Numbered from the stretch's first letter, positions 1 to 8,786 are shown. The stretch: DNA of 43,742 nt from Nonomuraea zeae (GCF_005889725.1 NZ_VCKX01000081.1:1-43742); one strand, 5' to 3'. The notes: generated by a model not told the origin, from the sequence alone. A program made the numbers and translations.

Positions 1-60
1 CTCCCCACCCGTGATCACCCCGCCCGTGATTGTCCGTGCCGCCCCGTAGGGTGCCGTGGC

Positions 61-1416
61 ATGACACCCTCCGCACAACCGCCGGACCTCGCGGCACACC
101 GCCCCAAGCTGGCGTCCGCGACGCCGAAGACCGCCTGGAAGGCCGTCAGGCAGCTCGCGATCCACGGCCGGGGCGAGGCGCTGGGGCTGGCCGCCGAGTT
201 CGCCGGGATCGCACAGCCCGCCCTCGACGACCTGCTCAGGCTCTGGCCGCAGGCCCTCGACCCCGACGGCTTCGCCGAGCGGCTGCTCGCGCCCGCCTTC
301 GACGCGGAGGGCCGCACCGATCTGGTGGTGCGCAGGCGTGACTCGCTCACCGGGCTGCGGCATCTGACGATGCTGCGGACCCTGCGCCTCGACCACTGCA
401 AGGGCCTGACGGACCTGTCGGAGCTGGCCTCGCTGACCGGGCTGGTGGCCTTGGAGCTGGACGGCTGCGTGGCCGTCGGCGACCTGCGGCCGCTCGCCGG
501 GCTCCTGGCGCTGGAGACCGTCAGCCTGCTGAGCTGCACCGGGGTGACCGATCTCGCCCCGGTGCTCGGCCTGCGCCGCCTCAGGCGGCTCGACCTGCGC
601 AGCAGCGGGGTGACCAGCGTCGAGGGGGTCGGCGCGGCCTTCCCCCTGCTCGAACATCTCAGCCTGGACAACTGCCGGTTCATCGAGGACATCCGTCCCC
701 TGTCCGGGCTGAGCCGGCTGACCGGGCTGAATGTCAGCCGTACCAAGATCACGACCATCGAGGGCCTGCACGACCTCGGCTCCGTCACCGAGCTGACCAT
801 GCACTGCGCCCGGCTGACCGGCCTCGACGGCATCGCCGCGATGCCCGCGCTGGAGCGCCTGTGGCTCAGCGGCTGCACCAATCTGAAGAGCCTCGACGGG
901 CTCGGCCACCATCCCCGCCTCACGAGCCTCGGCCTGCCGAGCGCGCCGATTCCCGACCTGCGCCCGCTGTCGCGGCTGCCCGCGCTGACCAGCCTCGCCA
1001 TCGACCGGTTCCAGAAGCTCGGCTCGCTCGACGGGCTCGAAGGGCATCCGTCGATCGGCGAGCTCAGCTTGTGCTACGCCACCGATCTGCGTGACTTCTC
1101 CGCGCTCGCGCGCATGCCCGCCCTGCGTGACCTGACGCTCCAGGGGCTCGGCCAGCTCGCCGACCTCGTCCCGTTCTCGGGGCTGTGGCAGCTGGAGAGC
1201 CTGCGCGTGGTCTACACCGACACCCTGCGGACCCTCGGCGACGTCGGCGGGCTGCCCGCCCTGCGCACGCTGGAGCTCGACAACTGCGGCGCGCTGCGGG
1301 ACCTGGGGACGGCGGAGGACCTGCCCTCGCTCAAGGAGGTCCTGATCGAGGACTGCCCGGCGCTGCCGTCCTCCGTGCTCGCCGGGCTGCGTGCCCGGGG
1401 CCTGCTGGCGAGCTGA
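61..1416 (+). CDS. Leucine-rich-repeat protein, cytoplasmic
   Basis: The 451-residue product has a short helical N-terminus (about residues 1-95) and then roughly 13 leucine-rich repeats of 22-24 residues to the C-terminus. Typical units contain LRTLRLDHCKGLTDLSEL or LERLWLSGCTNLKSLDGL. No signal peptide or membrane segment is visible, so it is probably a cytoplasmic protein-interaction scaffold. ATG 61 has only a weak upstream AGGG, and the frame has no stop between base 1 and base 61. The true N-terminus could therefore lie outside the window, for example as the repeat end of a larger STAND-type protein. It converges on the aldehyde dehydrogenase-like gene 18 bases further on. The partner is unknown. 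Confidence 0.8.
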   Translation: MTPSAQPPDLAAHRPKLASATPKTAWKAVRQLAIHGRGEALGLAAEFAGIAQPALDDLLRLWPQALDPDGFAERLLAPAFDAEGRTDLVVRRRDSLTGLRHLTMLRTLRLDHCKGLTDLSELASLTGLVALELDGCVAVGDLRPLAGLLALETVSLLSCTGVTDLAPVLGLRRLRRLDLRSSGVTSVEGVGAAFPLLEHLSLDNCRFIEDIRPLSGLSRLTGLNVSRTKITTIEGLHDLGSVTELTMHCARLTGLDGIAAMPALERLWLSGCTNLKSLDGLGHHPRLTSLGLPSAPIPDLRPLSRLPALTSLAIDRFQKLGSLDGLEGHPSIGELSLCYATDLRDFSALARMPALRDLTLQGLGQLADLVPFSGLWQLESLRVVYTDTLRTLGDVGGLPALRTLELDNCGALRDLGTAEDLPSLKEVLIEDCPALPSSVLAGLRARGLLAS

Positions 1417-1434
1417 CGGCCCCGGGCGCGCGGC

Positions 1435-2280
1435 TCAGACGCCCGACGGATGCCAGACGGTCTTGGTCTCCAGGAAACGCGTCATGCGCCTGGTCCCCGG
1501 GTCGGCCCCGAAGTCCTCCGCCGAGGGGCGCAGGACGCGCTTGAGGTTCTCGGCGGCGGCCTGCTCGCAGCGCAGCGCCAGGTCCTCGTCCTCGACGCCG
1601 GTCAGGTCGATCCCGTTGACGTCCATGTGGGCGGCCAGCCAGGGGGCGAGCTCGGCCTGCTGCCCGGTGAGGAGGTTCACCACCCCGCCGGGCAGGTCGG
1701 AGGTGGCCAGCACCTCCGACAGCGTGATCGCGGCGAGCGGCGCGGGCTCGGAGGCGACCACGACGCAGGTGTTGCCGCTGACGATCACGGGCGCTACCAC
1801 CGACACCAGCCCGAGCAGCGGGTCGGCGGGCGCGATCACGCCCACCACCCCGGCCGGCTCGGGCGAGGACAGGTTGAAGTACGGGCCCGCGACCGGGTTG
1901 GCCGTCCCGTGCACCGCGGCGATCTTGTCGGACCAGCCCGCGTACCAGACGAGCCGGTCGACCGCCGCGTCCACCTGCTCCAGCGCCGCCTTCTTCGCGC
2001 CGCCCAGCTCCTCGGCGAACTGGGCGCGGCGGCCCTCCAGCATCTCGGCGATCCGGTAGAGGATCTGGCCCCTGTTGTAGGCGGTGGCCCCGGACCAGCC
2101 GGGGAATGCCTTGCGCGCGGCCACGACGGCGTCGCGGACGTCCTTGCGCGAGGCCCTGGAGGCGTTGGCGAGGAAGTCGCCCTTGGCCGAGGTCACGGGG
2201 TAGGACCTCCCACTCTCCGAACGCGGGAACGCCCCGCCGATGTAGAGCTTGTAGGTCTTTCTGACGGACAACCTACTCAT
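1435..2280 (-). CDS. Truncated, catalytically dead aldehyde dehydrogenase-like protein
   Basis: The 281-residue product aligns with the N-terminal NAD-binding half of aldehyde dehydrogenases: YIGGAFPRSESGR near the start, then AVVAARKAFPGWSG, then GVVNLLTG near residue 206. The usual PWNFP is replaced by IAPADP, the KPAE lysine is missing (VVASEP), and the catalytic Glu and Cys regions are absent. Only a short tail (RMTRFLETKTVWHP) resembling the family C-terminus follows. A GGAGAGG ribosome site precedes ATG 2280. It is the last gene of a deoC, aldehyde dehydrogenase, short-dehydrogenase run. The clean frame suggests a maintained pseudoenzyme, perhaps a partner subunit of the full-length enzyme, rather than a decaying gene. 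That role is inference. Confidence 0.85.
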   Translation of the reverse strand: MSRLSVRKTYKLYIGGAFPRSESGRSYPVTSAKGDFLANASRASRKDVRDAVVAARKAFPGWSGATAYNRGQILYRIAEMLEGRRAQFAEELGGAKKAALEQVDAAVDRLVWYAGWSDKIAAVHGTANPVAGPYFNLSSPEPAGVVGVIAPADPLLGLVSVVAPVIVSGNTCVVVASEPAPLAAITLSEVLATSDLPGGVVNLLTGQQAELAPWLAAHMDVNGIDLTGVEDEDLALRCEQAAAENLKRVLRPSAEDFGADPGTRRMTRFLETKTVWHPSGV

Positions 2281-2459
2281 CGCCCCGGCCTCTCCACGTG
2301 GACTCCTGCGACATCTGGACCGGCACGAAGACCTGCCCGCACCGGCTCACGCCGCAGCGGTGGGCGTACCAGCCGGTGCGCACGGGACGCCCGGCCCTGG
2401 CGAAGGCGTGGCCTCGGGTGGCCTGCGCCCGCCGTCTCGGGCGGCGGGGGCGGCGATGG

Positions 2460-3911
2460 TCACACATCAAGGTAGGCCTCCAGCCCGTGCAGCCCGCCCT
2501 CGCGGCCGTAACCGCTCTCCTTGTATCCGCCGAACGGCGAGGCAGGGTCGAACTTGTTGAACGTGTTGGCCCACACCACACCCGCGCGCAGCCGATCGGC
2601 CACCCACAGGATGCGCGAGCCCTTCTCCGTCCATACCCCGGCCGACAACCCGTACGGCGTGTTGTTGGCCTTCTCCACCGCCTCCGCGGGCGTCCGGAAC
2701 GTCAGCACCGACAGCACCGGGCCGAAGATCTCCTCCCTGGCGATCGTGTGCGACTGCGCCACCCCGGTGAACAGCGTCGGCGGGAACCAGAACCCGCGCT
2801 CGGGCAGCTCGCAGGCGGGCGACCAGCGCTCGGCCCCCTCCGACTCGCCCACATCGGACAGCTGCCGGATCTTCGCCAGCTGCTCGGCCGAGTTGATCGC
2901 CCCGATGTCGGTGTTCTTGTCCAGCGGGTCGCCGACGCGAAGGGTGCCGAGGCGGCGCTTGAGCGCGTCGAGCAGCTCCTCCTGCACGGACTCCTGCACC
3001 AGCAGCCGGGACCCGGCGCAGCACACGTGACCCTGGTTGAAGAAGATGCCGTTGACGATGCCCTCGACGGCCTGGTCGATGGCGGCGTCGTCGAAGACGA
3101 TGTTCGCCGCCTTGCCGCCCAGCTCCAGCGTGAGCTTCTTGCCGGTGCCGGCCACCGCGCGCGCGATGATCCGGCCGACCTCGGTGGAGCCGGTGAAGGC
3201 CACCTTGTTCACGTCGGGGTGCGCCACGACGGCCGCGCCGGTCTCGCCCGCGCCGGTGACGATGTTCACCACGCCCGGGGGCAGCTCGGCCTGGCGGCAG
3301 ATGTCGGCGAACAGCAGCGCCGTCAGCGGCGTCGTCTCCGCCGGCTTGAGCACGACGGTGTTGCCGCAGGCCAGCGCCGGAGCGATCTTCCAGGCCAGCA
3401 TCAGCAGCGGGAAGTTCCACGGGATGACCTGGCCGGCCACGCCCAGCGGCCTCGGGACCTGCCCGTCCGCCGTCCCGCGGCCGAACCCGGCGTAGGCCAG
3501 CTTGTCCGCCCAGCCCGCGTAGTAGAAGAAGTGGGCGGCGACCAGCGGCACGTCCACGTCGCGCGACTCGCGGATCGGCTTGCCGTTGTCGAGCGACTCC
3601 AGCACGGCCAGCTCGCGGGCCCGCTCCTGGATGATGCGGGCGATGCGGAACAGGTATTTCGCCCGCTCGGCGCCGGGCAGCGCGCTCCACACCCCGAACG
3701 CCTTGCGCGCGGCCTGTACCGCGCGGTCGACGTCGTCGGAGGTGGCGGTGGCGACCTCGGCGAGGGACTCCTCGGTCGCGGGGTTGATCGTCTTGAAGGC
3801 GGGGCCGCCGCCGTCGACGAACTCGCCGTCGATGAACAGCCCGTAGGACGGCTTGAGATCGACGACGTCGCGCGACTCGGGTGCGGGGGCGTACTCGAAG
3901 ATCGCCATCAT
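2460..3911 (-). CDS. NAD(P)-dependent aldehyde dehydrogenase (deoC operon)
   Basis: This full-length aldehyde dehydrogenase (483 residues) has all catalytic elements: PWNFP with Asn166, VLKPAETTP with Lys189, LELGGK with Glu263, and NQGHVCCAGSR with catalytic Cys297 next to Cys298. EEIFGPV and the ESGYGREGG C-terminal motif are also present. Its ATG overlaps the deoC stop (TGATG), so translation is coupled; a second ATG follows immediately at 3908. DeoC releases acetaldehyde from 2-deoxyribose 5-phosphate, so oxidation of acetaldehyde to acetate is the likely role. That substrate is inferred from context. The degenerate homologue lies 179 bases downstream on the same strand. Confidence 0.93.
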   Translation of the reverse strand: MMAIFEYAPAPESRDVVDLKPSYGLFIDGEFVDGGGPAFKTINPATEESLAEVATATSDDVDRAVQAARKAFGVWSALPGAERAKYLFRIARIIQERARELAVLESLDNGKPIRESRDVDVPLVAAHFFYYAGWADKLAYAGFGRGTADGQVPRPLGVAGQVIPWNFPLLMLAWKIAPALACGNTVVLKPAETTPLTALLFADICRQAELPPGVVNIVTGAGETGAAVVAHPDVNKVAFTGSTEVGRIIARAVAGTGKKLTLELGGKAANIVFDDAAIDQAVEGIVNGIFFNQGHVCCAGSRLLVQESVQEELLDALKRRLGTLRVGDPLDKNTDIGAINSAEQLAKIRQLSDVGESEGAERWSPACELPERGFWFPPTLFTGVAQSHTIAREEIFGPVLSVLTFRTPAEAVEKANNTPYGLSAGVWTEKGSRILWVADRLRAGVVWANTFNKFDPASPFGGYKESGYGREGGLHGLEAYLDV

Positions 3912-4885
3912 CAGTCCAGGGTGAAGTAGTCGGGACCGGCGTACCGGCCGGTGGCCAGCTTCTGGCGCTGCATCAGCAGGTCGTTCAGCAGCGAGGAGGC
4001 GCCCAGCCGGAACCAGTCGGGCGACAGCCAGTCGTCGCCCGCGGTCTCGTTGACCAGCACCAGGTTCTTGATCGCGTCCTTGGTAGTGCGGATGCCGCCC
4101 GCGGGCTTGACCCCGACCTGGCGGCCGGTGGCGTCGCGGAAGTCGCGTACCGCCTCCAGCATCACCAGCGTCACCGGCAACGTCGCCGCCGGCGCAACCT
4201 TCCCGGTCGAGGTCTTGATGAAGTCGGCGCCGGCCAGCATCGCCAGCCAGGAGGCCCGCCGCACGTTGTCGTAGGTGGCCAGCTCACCCGTCTCCAGGAT
4301 CACCTTCAGATGCGCGTCGCCGCAGGCCTGCTTGACCGCGACGATCTCCTCCAGCACCTTCGTGTACCGGCCGGACAGGAACGCCCCGCGGTCGATGACC
4401 ATGTCGATCTCGTCCGCGCCGGCCGCCACCGCCAGCGCGGTGTCGCTCACCTTGACCTCCAGCGACGTGCGCCCGCTCGGGAAGGCGGTGGCCACCGAGG
4501 CCACCTTCACCCCCGACCCGCGCAACGCCTCCACGGCCACCGCGACGAGGTCGGGGTAGACGCACACCGCCGCCACCCTCGGCGCGCCCCCGCCCGGGTG
4601 CATCGCCTTGGTGCACATCGCCCGCACCTTGCCGGCGGTGTCCGCTCCTTCGAGCGTGGTCAGATCCACCATGGAAATGGCCAGGTCAATGGCCGCGGCC
4701 TTGGCCGTCGTCTTGATCGAGCGGGTGCCCAGCACCGCTGCCCGCTGGTCCGCGCCGACCCGGTCAACCCCGGGCAGGCCGTGCAGGAAAGCTCGCAATG
4801 CCGCCTCCGAGGAGGCGACCCCCGCGAGCGAGGTAGTCACAGTTGACACCCTCACAGCATCGCCGACCAGGGCCTCTACCTCCAA
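3911..4885 (-). CDS. deoC: Deoxyribose-phosphate aldolase
   Basis: Class I aldolase that cleaves 2-deoxy-D-ribose 5-phosphate to acetaldehyde and glyceraldehyde 3-phosphate in deoxynucleoside breakdown. The Schiff-base lysine is in DFIKTSTGK (Lys224) and the second lysine in GVKPAGGIRT (Lys260); AGADEIDMVID supplies the active-site Asp. The listed start is a TTG at 4885 giving 324 residues. A GTG at 4840 with an upstream GAGGG at good spacing is equally or more plausible and would give 309 residues. It is first in an operon with two aldehyde dehydrogenase-like genes and is divergent from the 48-residue gene at 5052. Confidence 0.95.
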   Translation of the reverse strand: MEVEALVGDAVRVSTVTTSLAGVASSEAALRAFLHGLPGVDRVGADQRAAVLGTRSIKTTAKAAAIDLAISMVDLTTLEGADTAGKVRAMCTKAMHPGGGAPRVAAVCVYPDLVAVAVEALRGSGVKVASVATAFPSGRTSLEVKVSDTALAVAAGADEIDMVIDRGAFLSGRYTKVLEEIVAVKQACGDAHLKVILETGELATYDNVRRASWLAMLAGADFIKTSTGKVAPAATLPVTLVMLEAVRDFRDATGRQVGVKPAGGIRTTKDAIKNLVLVNETAGDDWLSPDWFRLGASSLLNDLLMQRQKLATGRYAGPDYFTLD

Positions 4886-4897
4886 ACCGGATCTATT

Positions 4898-4934
4898 ACC
4901 TAGGCCCTGTCATGTCCTCGACCAGGCACTAGGT
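4898..4934. promoter_or_regulatory. Interrupted inverted repeat in deoC divergent promoter region
   Basis: Arms ACCTAGGCCCTG (4898-4909) and CAGGCACTAGGT (4923-4934) match at 10 of 12 positions around a 13-base gap. A further TAGGTA copy follows near 4943. It lies between deoC and the 48-residue gene and could be an operator. Its regulator is unknown. Confidence 0.4.
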
Positions 4935-5051
4935 ATGCGCCATAGGTAGCGGGACGCCGGAGATAAGGCATCCACCCGATGTGCCGGGCGGGGCCTTAGA
5001 CCGAGCATTAAAGGTGTCAGGAAGAAGCACCACATAACAGGGAGACACCCC

Positions 5052-5198
5052 ATGTACCCCGAGATCGAGTACCAGCTCATGAAGGACCACGCCAACGAGC
5101 TGCGCAAGGCCGCCGACGAGCATCGCCGCGTACGCGAGGTTATGCGGGGCAACAAGTCCGAGCGCCGCTCCCTCTTCGGCAAGCGTCGTTCCTCATGA
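5052..5198 (+). CDS. Small charged helical protein, 48 residues
   Basis: The reading frame begins MYPEIEYQLMKDHANELR and ends LFGKRRSS. It is highly charged and predicted to be mostly helical, with a basic C-terminus and no membrane segment. An AGGGAGA ribosome site sits 7 bases before ATG 5052, and a 10-bp hairpin terminator follows the stop by 13 bases, so this looks like a self-contained transcription unit. Function is not recognised. It stands directly upstream of the large LAL regulator, on the same strand, but the terminator separates them. It may be a small regulator or a nucleic-acid- or protein-binding peptide; that is speculation. Confidence 0.8.
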   Translation: MYPEIEYQLMKDHANELRKAADEHRRVREVMRGNKSERRSLFGKRRSS

Positions 5199-5211
5199 TC
5201 ACCCCACGAGC

Positions 5212-5241
5212 GCCCGGCCACAACCTCCCTCGTGGCCGGGC
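5212..5241 (+). terminator. Hairpin terminator after the 48-residue gene
   Basis: A perfect 10-bp stem, GCCCGGCCAC (5212-5221) and GTGGCCGGGC (5232-5241), encloses a 10-base loop. There is no U-tract, as is common in GC-rich actinobacteria. The hairpin covers the GTG at 5232 that would give the longest form of the next gene, which argues against that start. Confidence 0.8.
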
Positions 5242-5276
5242 CTCCATACCCCCTTAAAAAGCGTCGAAAGCAATCA

Positions 5277-8156
5277 ATGGGACATGACATGCTGGATGAC
5301 ATGCGGGGACGTACGGTCAGTCCCGTCTTCGTCGGGCGGGAAGAGGAGCTGGAAGCTCTCTCCGAAAGCCTCGACGAGGCACGAAAAGGCCAGGTGACGG
5401 CCGTACTTCTCGGAGGCGAGGCCGGGGTCGGGAAGACCAGGCTCGTCCAGCGCTTCGCCGAGCGCTGCGTCGAAGGGGGCGCGCACGTCCTGTTCGGCGG
5501 CTGCGTCGAGCTGTCCACCGAGGGCCTGGCCTACGCGCCCTTCACCGCCGCGCTCCGGCAGCTCGTCAGAGAGCAGGGCCCGGCCGCGGTCGCCGCGCTG
5601 CTGCCCGAGGGCGCCGAGCGCGATCTCGCGCGGCTGCTGCCCGAGTTCGGCGAGCCCAGCGGCGACGGCGAGACCGACACCGGGCGCGCCCGGCTCTTCG
5701 AGCAGTTCCTCACGCTACTCGAACGCCTCGCGGACACCCGTCCCACCGTCCTGGTCATCGAGGACATCCACTGGGCCGACCGGTCCAGCCGCGACCTCAT
5801 CGCCTTCCTCAGCCGCAACCTGCACGCCCCGCAGGTGCTGATCGTCATGACCTACCGCTCCGACGACCTGCACCGGCAGCACCCGCTCAGGCCGGTGCTG
5901 GCCGAGCTGGGCAGAGTCGGCGGCGTCCACCGGCTCGACCTGCCGCGCCTGTCGCGGGACGAGGTCGCCGAGCAGATGGCCGGGATCCTCGGCGAGGTCC
6001 CCCAGTACGCCAAGGTCGAGAAGGTCTACGAGCGCAGCGAGGGCATCCCGCTGTTCGTCGAGGCCATGCTGGAGGGCGGCGAGGACTGCTCGTTCCCCGA
6101 GTCCATGCAGGACCTGATACTCAACTCCGTCGAGCGCCTGCCCGAGGAGACCCAGCGCGTGCTGCGCGTGGCGGCCGCCGGGGGCATCAGGGTCAGCCAC
6201 GCGCTGCTCGCCGCCGTGAGCGGCCTGTCCGACGTCGAGCTGGAGACCGCGCTGCGCCCGGCCATCGCCGGCAACGTGCTGCAGATCGCCGACAGCCGCG
6301 CCTACGTCTTCAGGCATTCGCTGATCCGCGAGGCCGTGCACGACGAGCTGCTGCCCGGCGAGCACCAGCGCCTGCACGCCAGGTTCGCCGAGGAGATCTC
6401 CAAGAACCGCCTGCTCGTGCCGCCCGGGCGTGCCTCCGTGGAGCTGGCACACCACTGGTACGGCGCCCGCAACGACCACTGGGCGCTGATCTCCGCGTGG
6501 GAGGCGGCCCAGAAGTCGTTCAAGGCGTTCGCGTACACCGAGGCCGTCCCGCTGCTCGAACGTGTCCTCATGCTCTGGGACCGGGTGCCCGACGCGGCCG
6601 AGCTCATCGAGGCCGACCACACCACCGTGCTCGAACGCGCCTCGGAGGCCGCGAACGCGGGCGGCGACGTGGACAAGGGCATGAAGTTCGTCAAGGCCGC
6701 TCTGGCGGAGCTGGACGAGACGAGGGAGCCGGAGCGGGTCGCTCAGCTCATCGTGCGGCGGGCGGCGTTCAAGAGCTCCAAGGACCACCCTGGCGTCATC
6801 GAGGACCTCTACGAGGCCCTGCGGCTCGTCCCGGAGAACAGCCTCGACCACGCCGAGGTCGTCACGCCGCTCAGCCGCCGCCTCATGCTCAAGGGCGAGA
6901 TCGCCGAGGCGGGCCGGCTCATCGCCGAGGCGCTGCGCCGGGTCAGGGAGCTCGGGGACCGGTGTCTCGAAGCCGACCTGCTGATGAACCTGGCGCTCGG
7001 CCACTCGCTCGGCGGCGAGCTGGAGTCCGCGATCGTCATCAACGAGCAGGCGCTGGAGATCGGCCGGAAGGAGGGCTCCGGACGGCTGATCACCCGGGCG
7101 ATCGGCAACAACATCGACGCGCTGATCGACATGGGCCGCGAGGACGAGGCCCTGCGCATGTCGGAAGACGGCTGGAAGATCGCCAAGAAGTACGGCCGGC
7201 TGCGCGGCAGCGGCCTGTTCATCAAGAACAACTGGGCCGAGGCGCTGGAGTCGATCGGCCGCTGGGACGAGGCCGTCGAGATCGTCGAGGGCGCGCTCGG
7301 GCACGGGCCCGCGCTGCGCACCAGGCACGCCCTGCTGCGCGTGCGCGCCGACATCGCGCTGGCCCGGGGTGAGCTGCAGCTCGTCGAGGGCATCCTGGGC
7401 GAGATCGGCGTGCTCAAGGGCCGCCCCAAGGACCTCGTCCAGGACGTCATCAGCAACGCCCGCCTGCTCATCGGCTGGCACCTGCTCAGGGGCGAGCCGG
7501 GAGCCGCGCTCGCCGTGGCCGAGCAGGTGCTCGCGCATCCCAGGCAGTCGAGCAAGGCCATGCTGAGCTGGCGGCTGCTCTCCCTGCTCCGCACGGTCTG
7601 CGACGCCGCCGAGCCTGCCGAGCCCGAGAGGACGGCGGCGGTACGCGAGCACGCCGCGGGCGTGGCGGCCGAGCTGTCGCTCATCGGGCCGGTCGCGGAG
7701 GCGTACCGGCTGTCGTACAGCGGTGACTTCGACGCCGCCGCGGCGGCCTGGGAGCGGCTCAGGCGCCCGCACAACCAGGCCAAGGCCCTGCTGCGCGCGG
7801 CGACCGCCGCGGCCCGCAGCGGGGACCGCGAGGGGGCGGCGGCCCGGCTGCGGGTGGCGCTCCCGCTGGCCCAGGCGTTGCGCGCGACGCCGCTGATCGA
7901 CGAGATCGAGGCGCTGTCGCGCCGGGTGGGCCTGGGCCAGCCGGCGCAGGAGCCCTCGGAGCTGCTGACGCCGCGCGAGCTGGAGGTGCTGCGCCTGGTG
8001 ACCCAGGGCCGCACCAACAGGGACATCGCGGCCGAGCTGTTCATCTCGGCGAAGACGGTGAGCGTGCACGTGTCCAACATCCTGGCCAAGCTCGGCGTGA
8101 CCACGCGCGGCGAGGCCGCCGCCGCGGCCCACCGGCTGTCCCTGCTGTCCCGATAG
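5277..8156 (+). CDS. LAL-type LuxR family ATP-binding transcriptional regulator
   Basis: Large regulator of about 959 residues. The N-terminal AAA-type ATPase has FVGREEELEALSE, Walker A GGEAGVGKTR (about 46-55) and Walker B-like VLVIEDIHWADRSS. A long TPR-like helical middle follows, then a C-terminal LuxR helix-turn-helix containing LTPRELEVLRLVTQGRTNRD. This is the MalT/LAL layout, in which ligand and ATP binding control DNA binding. The start is uncertain among ATG 5277, 5289 and 5301; 5277 is used because the GTG at 5232 lies inside the terminator stem. No target is evident. The neighbouring 48-residue gene and deoC operon are possible targets by position only. Confidence 0.92.
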   Translation: MGHDMLDDMRGRTVSPVFVGREEELEALSESLDEARKGQVTAVLLGGEAGVGKTRLVQRFAERCVEGGAHVLFGGCVELSTEGLAYAPFTAALRQLVREQGPAAVAALLPEGAERDLARLLPEFGEPSGDGETDTGRARLFEQFLTLLERLADTRPTVLVIEDIHWADRSSRDLIAFLSRNLHAPQVLIVMTYRSDDLHRQHPLRPVLAELGRVGGVHRLDLPRLSRDEVAEQMAGILGEVPQYAKVEKVYERSEGIPLFVEAMLEGGEDCSFPESMQDLILNSVERLPEETQRVLRVAAAGGIRVSHALLAAVSGLSDVELETALRPAIAGNVLQIADSRAYVFRHSLIREAVHDELLPGEHQRLHARFAEEISKNRLLVPPGRASVELAHHWYGARNDHWALISAWEAAQKSFKAFAYTEAVPLLERVLMLWDRVPDAAELIEADHTTVLERASEAANAGGDVDKGMKFVKAALAELDETREPERVAQLIVRRAAFKSSKDHPGVIEDLYEALRLVPENSLDHAEVVTPLSRRLMLKGEIAEAGRLIAEALRRVRELGDRCLEADLLMNLALGHSLGGELESAIVINEQALEIGRKEGSGRLITRAIGNNIDALIDMGREDEALRMSEDGWKIAKKYGRLRGSGLFIKNNWAEALESIGRWDEAVEIVEGALGHGPALRTRHALLRVRADIALARGELQLVEGILGEIGVLKGRPKDLVQDVISNARLLIGWHLLRGEPGAALAVAEQVLAHPRQSSKAMLSWRLLSLLRTVCDAAEPAEPERTAAVREHAAGVAAELSLIGPVAEAYRLSYSGDFDAAAAAWERLRRPHNQAKALLRAATAAARSGDREGAAARLRVALPLAQALRATPLIDEIEALSRRVGLGQPAQEPSELLTPRELEVLRLVTQGRTNRDIAAELFISAKTVSVHVSNILAKLGVTTRGEAAAAAHRLSLLSR

Positions 8157-8205
8157 GCCGGGTAGGCGGGGGGTAGGACCTGGTAGGCCGGGTAGGCCGG
8201 TGGCG
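8154..8205 (+). repeat. Five degenerate TAGGCCGGG repeats
   Basis: Starting in the LAL stop codon, five near-copies of TAGGCCGGG follow at 9-11 base intervals, up to the convergent gene. They probably arose by slippage in the intergenic tail. No function is apparent. Confidence 0.6.
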
Positions 8206-8219
8206 GACGTTTCAGGGCG

Positions 8220-8786
8220 TCAGAGGAGCGCCTCGCCCAGAAGCAGGATGCCGAAGACGGCGAACGCCGCGGCGGCGCCGTACCGGATGACCTTCTCGGG
8301 CAGGTGCTTACCCAGTAACCGGCCCACCACGATGGCCAGCGCGTCGGCCGCCACCATGCCGATCGTCGAGCCGATCCAGGTGCCGACCCAGCCGTGCTGC
8401 GTCGCCAGCGTGATGGTGGCCAGCATGGTCTTGTCGCCCAGCTCGCTCAGGAAGAACGCCACGGTCACCGCGATCAGGGCGTTCCTGGTGGTCCGCTGGG
8501 CCTTCTTCGACTCCTCCTCGGTCAGCTCGTCGCCGCGCAGCGTCCAGATCGCGAACCCGAGGAAGGCCAGCCCCGCGACCACCGCGATGGCCGTCGTCGG
8601 CAACGCGTCGCCGATGAGGCCGCCCACCGCCACGCTGAGCAGGTGTACGACGGTCGTGGCGACCGTGATGCCCAGAAGCACGGTCCAGGTCTTGAAACGG
8701 GTCGCGAACGTCATGGCCATGAGCTGGCTCTTGTCGCCCAGCTCGGCCACGAAAATGACGCCGAGACTGATCCAGAACGCTTCCAA
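8220..8786 (-). CDS. GDT1/UPF0016 (TMEM165-type) cation exporter, probably Mn2+
   Basis: Membrane protein with two copies of the family signature: VAELGDKSQL in the first helix region and LSELGDKTML in the second half. The two repeats of three helices are joined by an acidic loop containing DELTEEESKK. Family members are manganese/calcium-proton exchangers in the cytoplasmic membrane. The chosen start is TTG 8786, preceded by GGAAGAGGA, giving 188 residues, which is typical. Longer versions starting at 8870 would begin inside the regulatory hairpin. A manganese-type riboswitch lies upstream on the same strand, which supports manganese efflux as the role. Confidence 0.93.
   Translation of the reverse strand: MEAFWISLGVIFVAELGDKSQLMAMTFATRFKTWTVLLGITVATTVVHLLSVAVGGLIGDALPTTAIAVVAGLAFLGFAIWTLRGDELTEEESKKAQRTTRNALIAVTVAFFLSELGDKTMLATITLATQHGWVGTWIGSTIGMVAADALAIVVGRLLGKHLPEKVIRYGAAAAFAVFGILLLGEALL

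Noticed and set aside
2273..2459. Short frame on the minus strand between the two aldehyde dehydrogenase genes, with Cys residues in HRCGVSRCGQ
   Set aside because: Only about 35 codons are free of the neighbouring gene, no convincing start or ribosome site is present, and no homologue is recalled. A tiny zinc-ribbon peptide cannot be excluded.
2298..3929. 543-residue plus-strand frame opposite the aldehyde dehydrogenase
   Set aside because: It is a shadow of a gene with all catalytic motifs on the minus strand.
5232..5276. GTG at 5232 as start of the LAL regulator
   Set aside because: It lies inside the second arm of a perfect 10-bp terminator hairpin and has no ribosome site; the downstream ATGs are more plausible.
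5715..8132. 805-residue open frame antisense to the LAL regulator
   Set aside because: Composition is typical of a shadow frame in GC-rich DNA, and no domain is recognisable.
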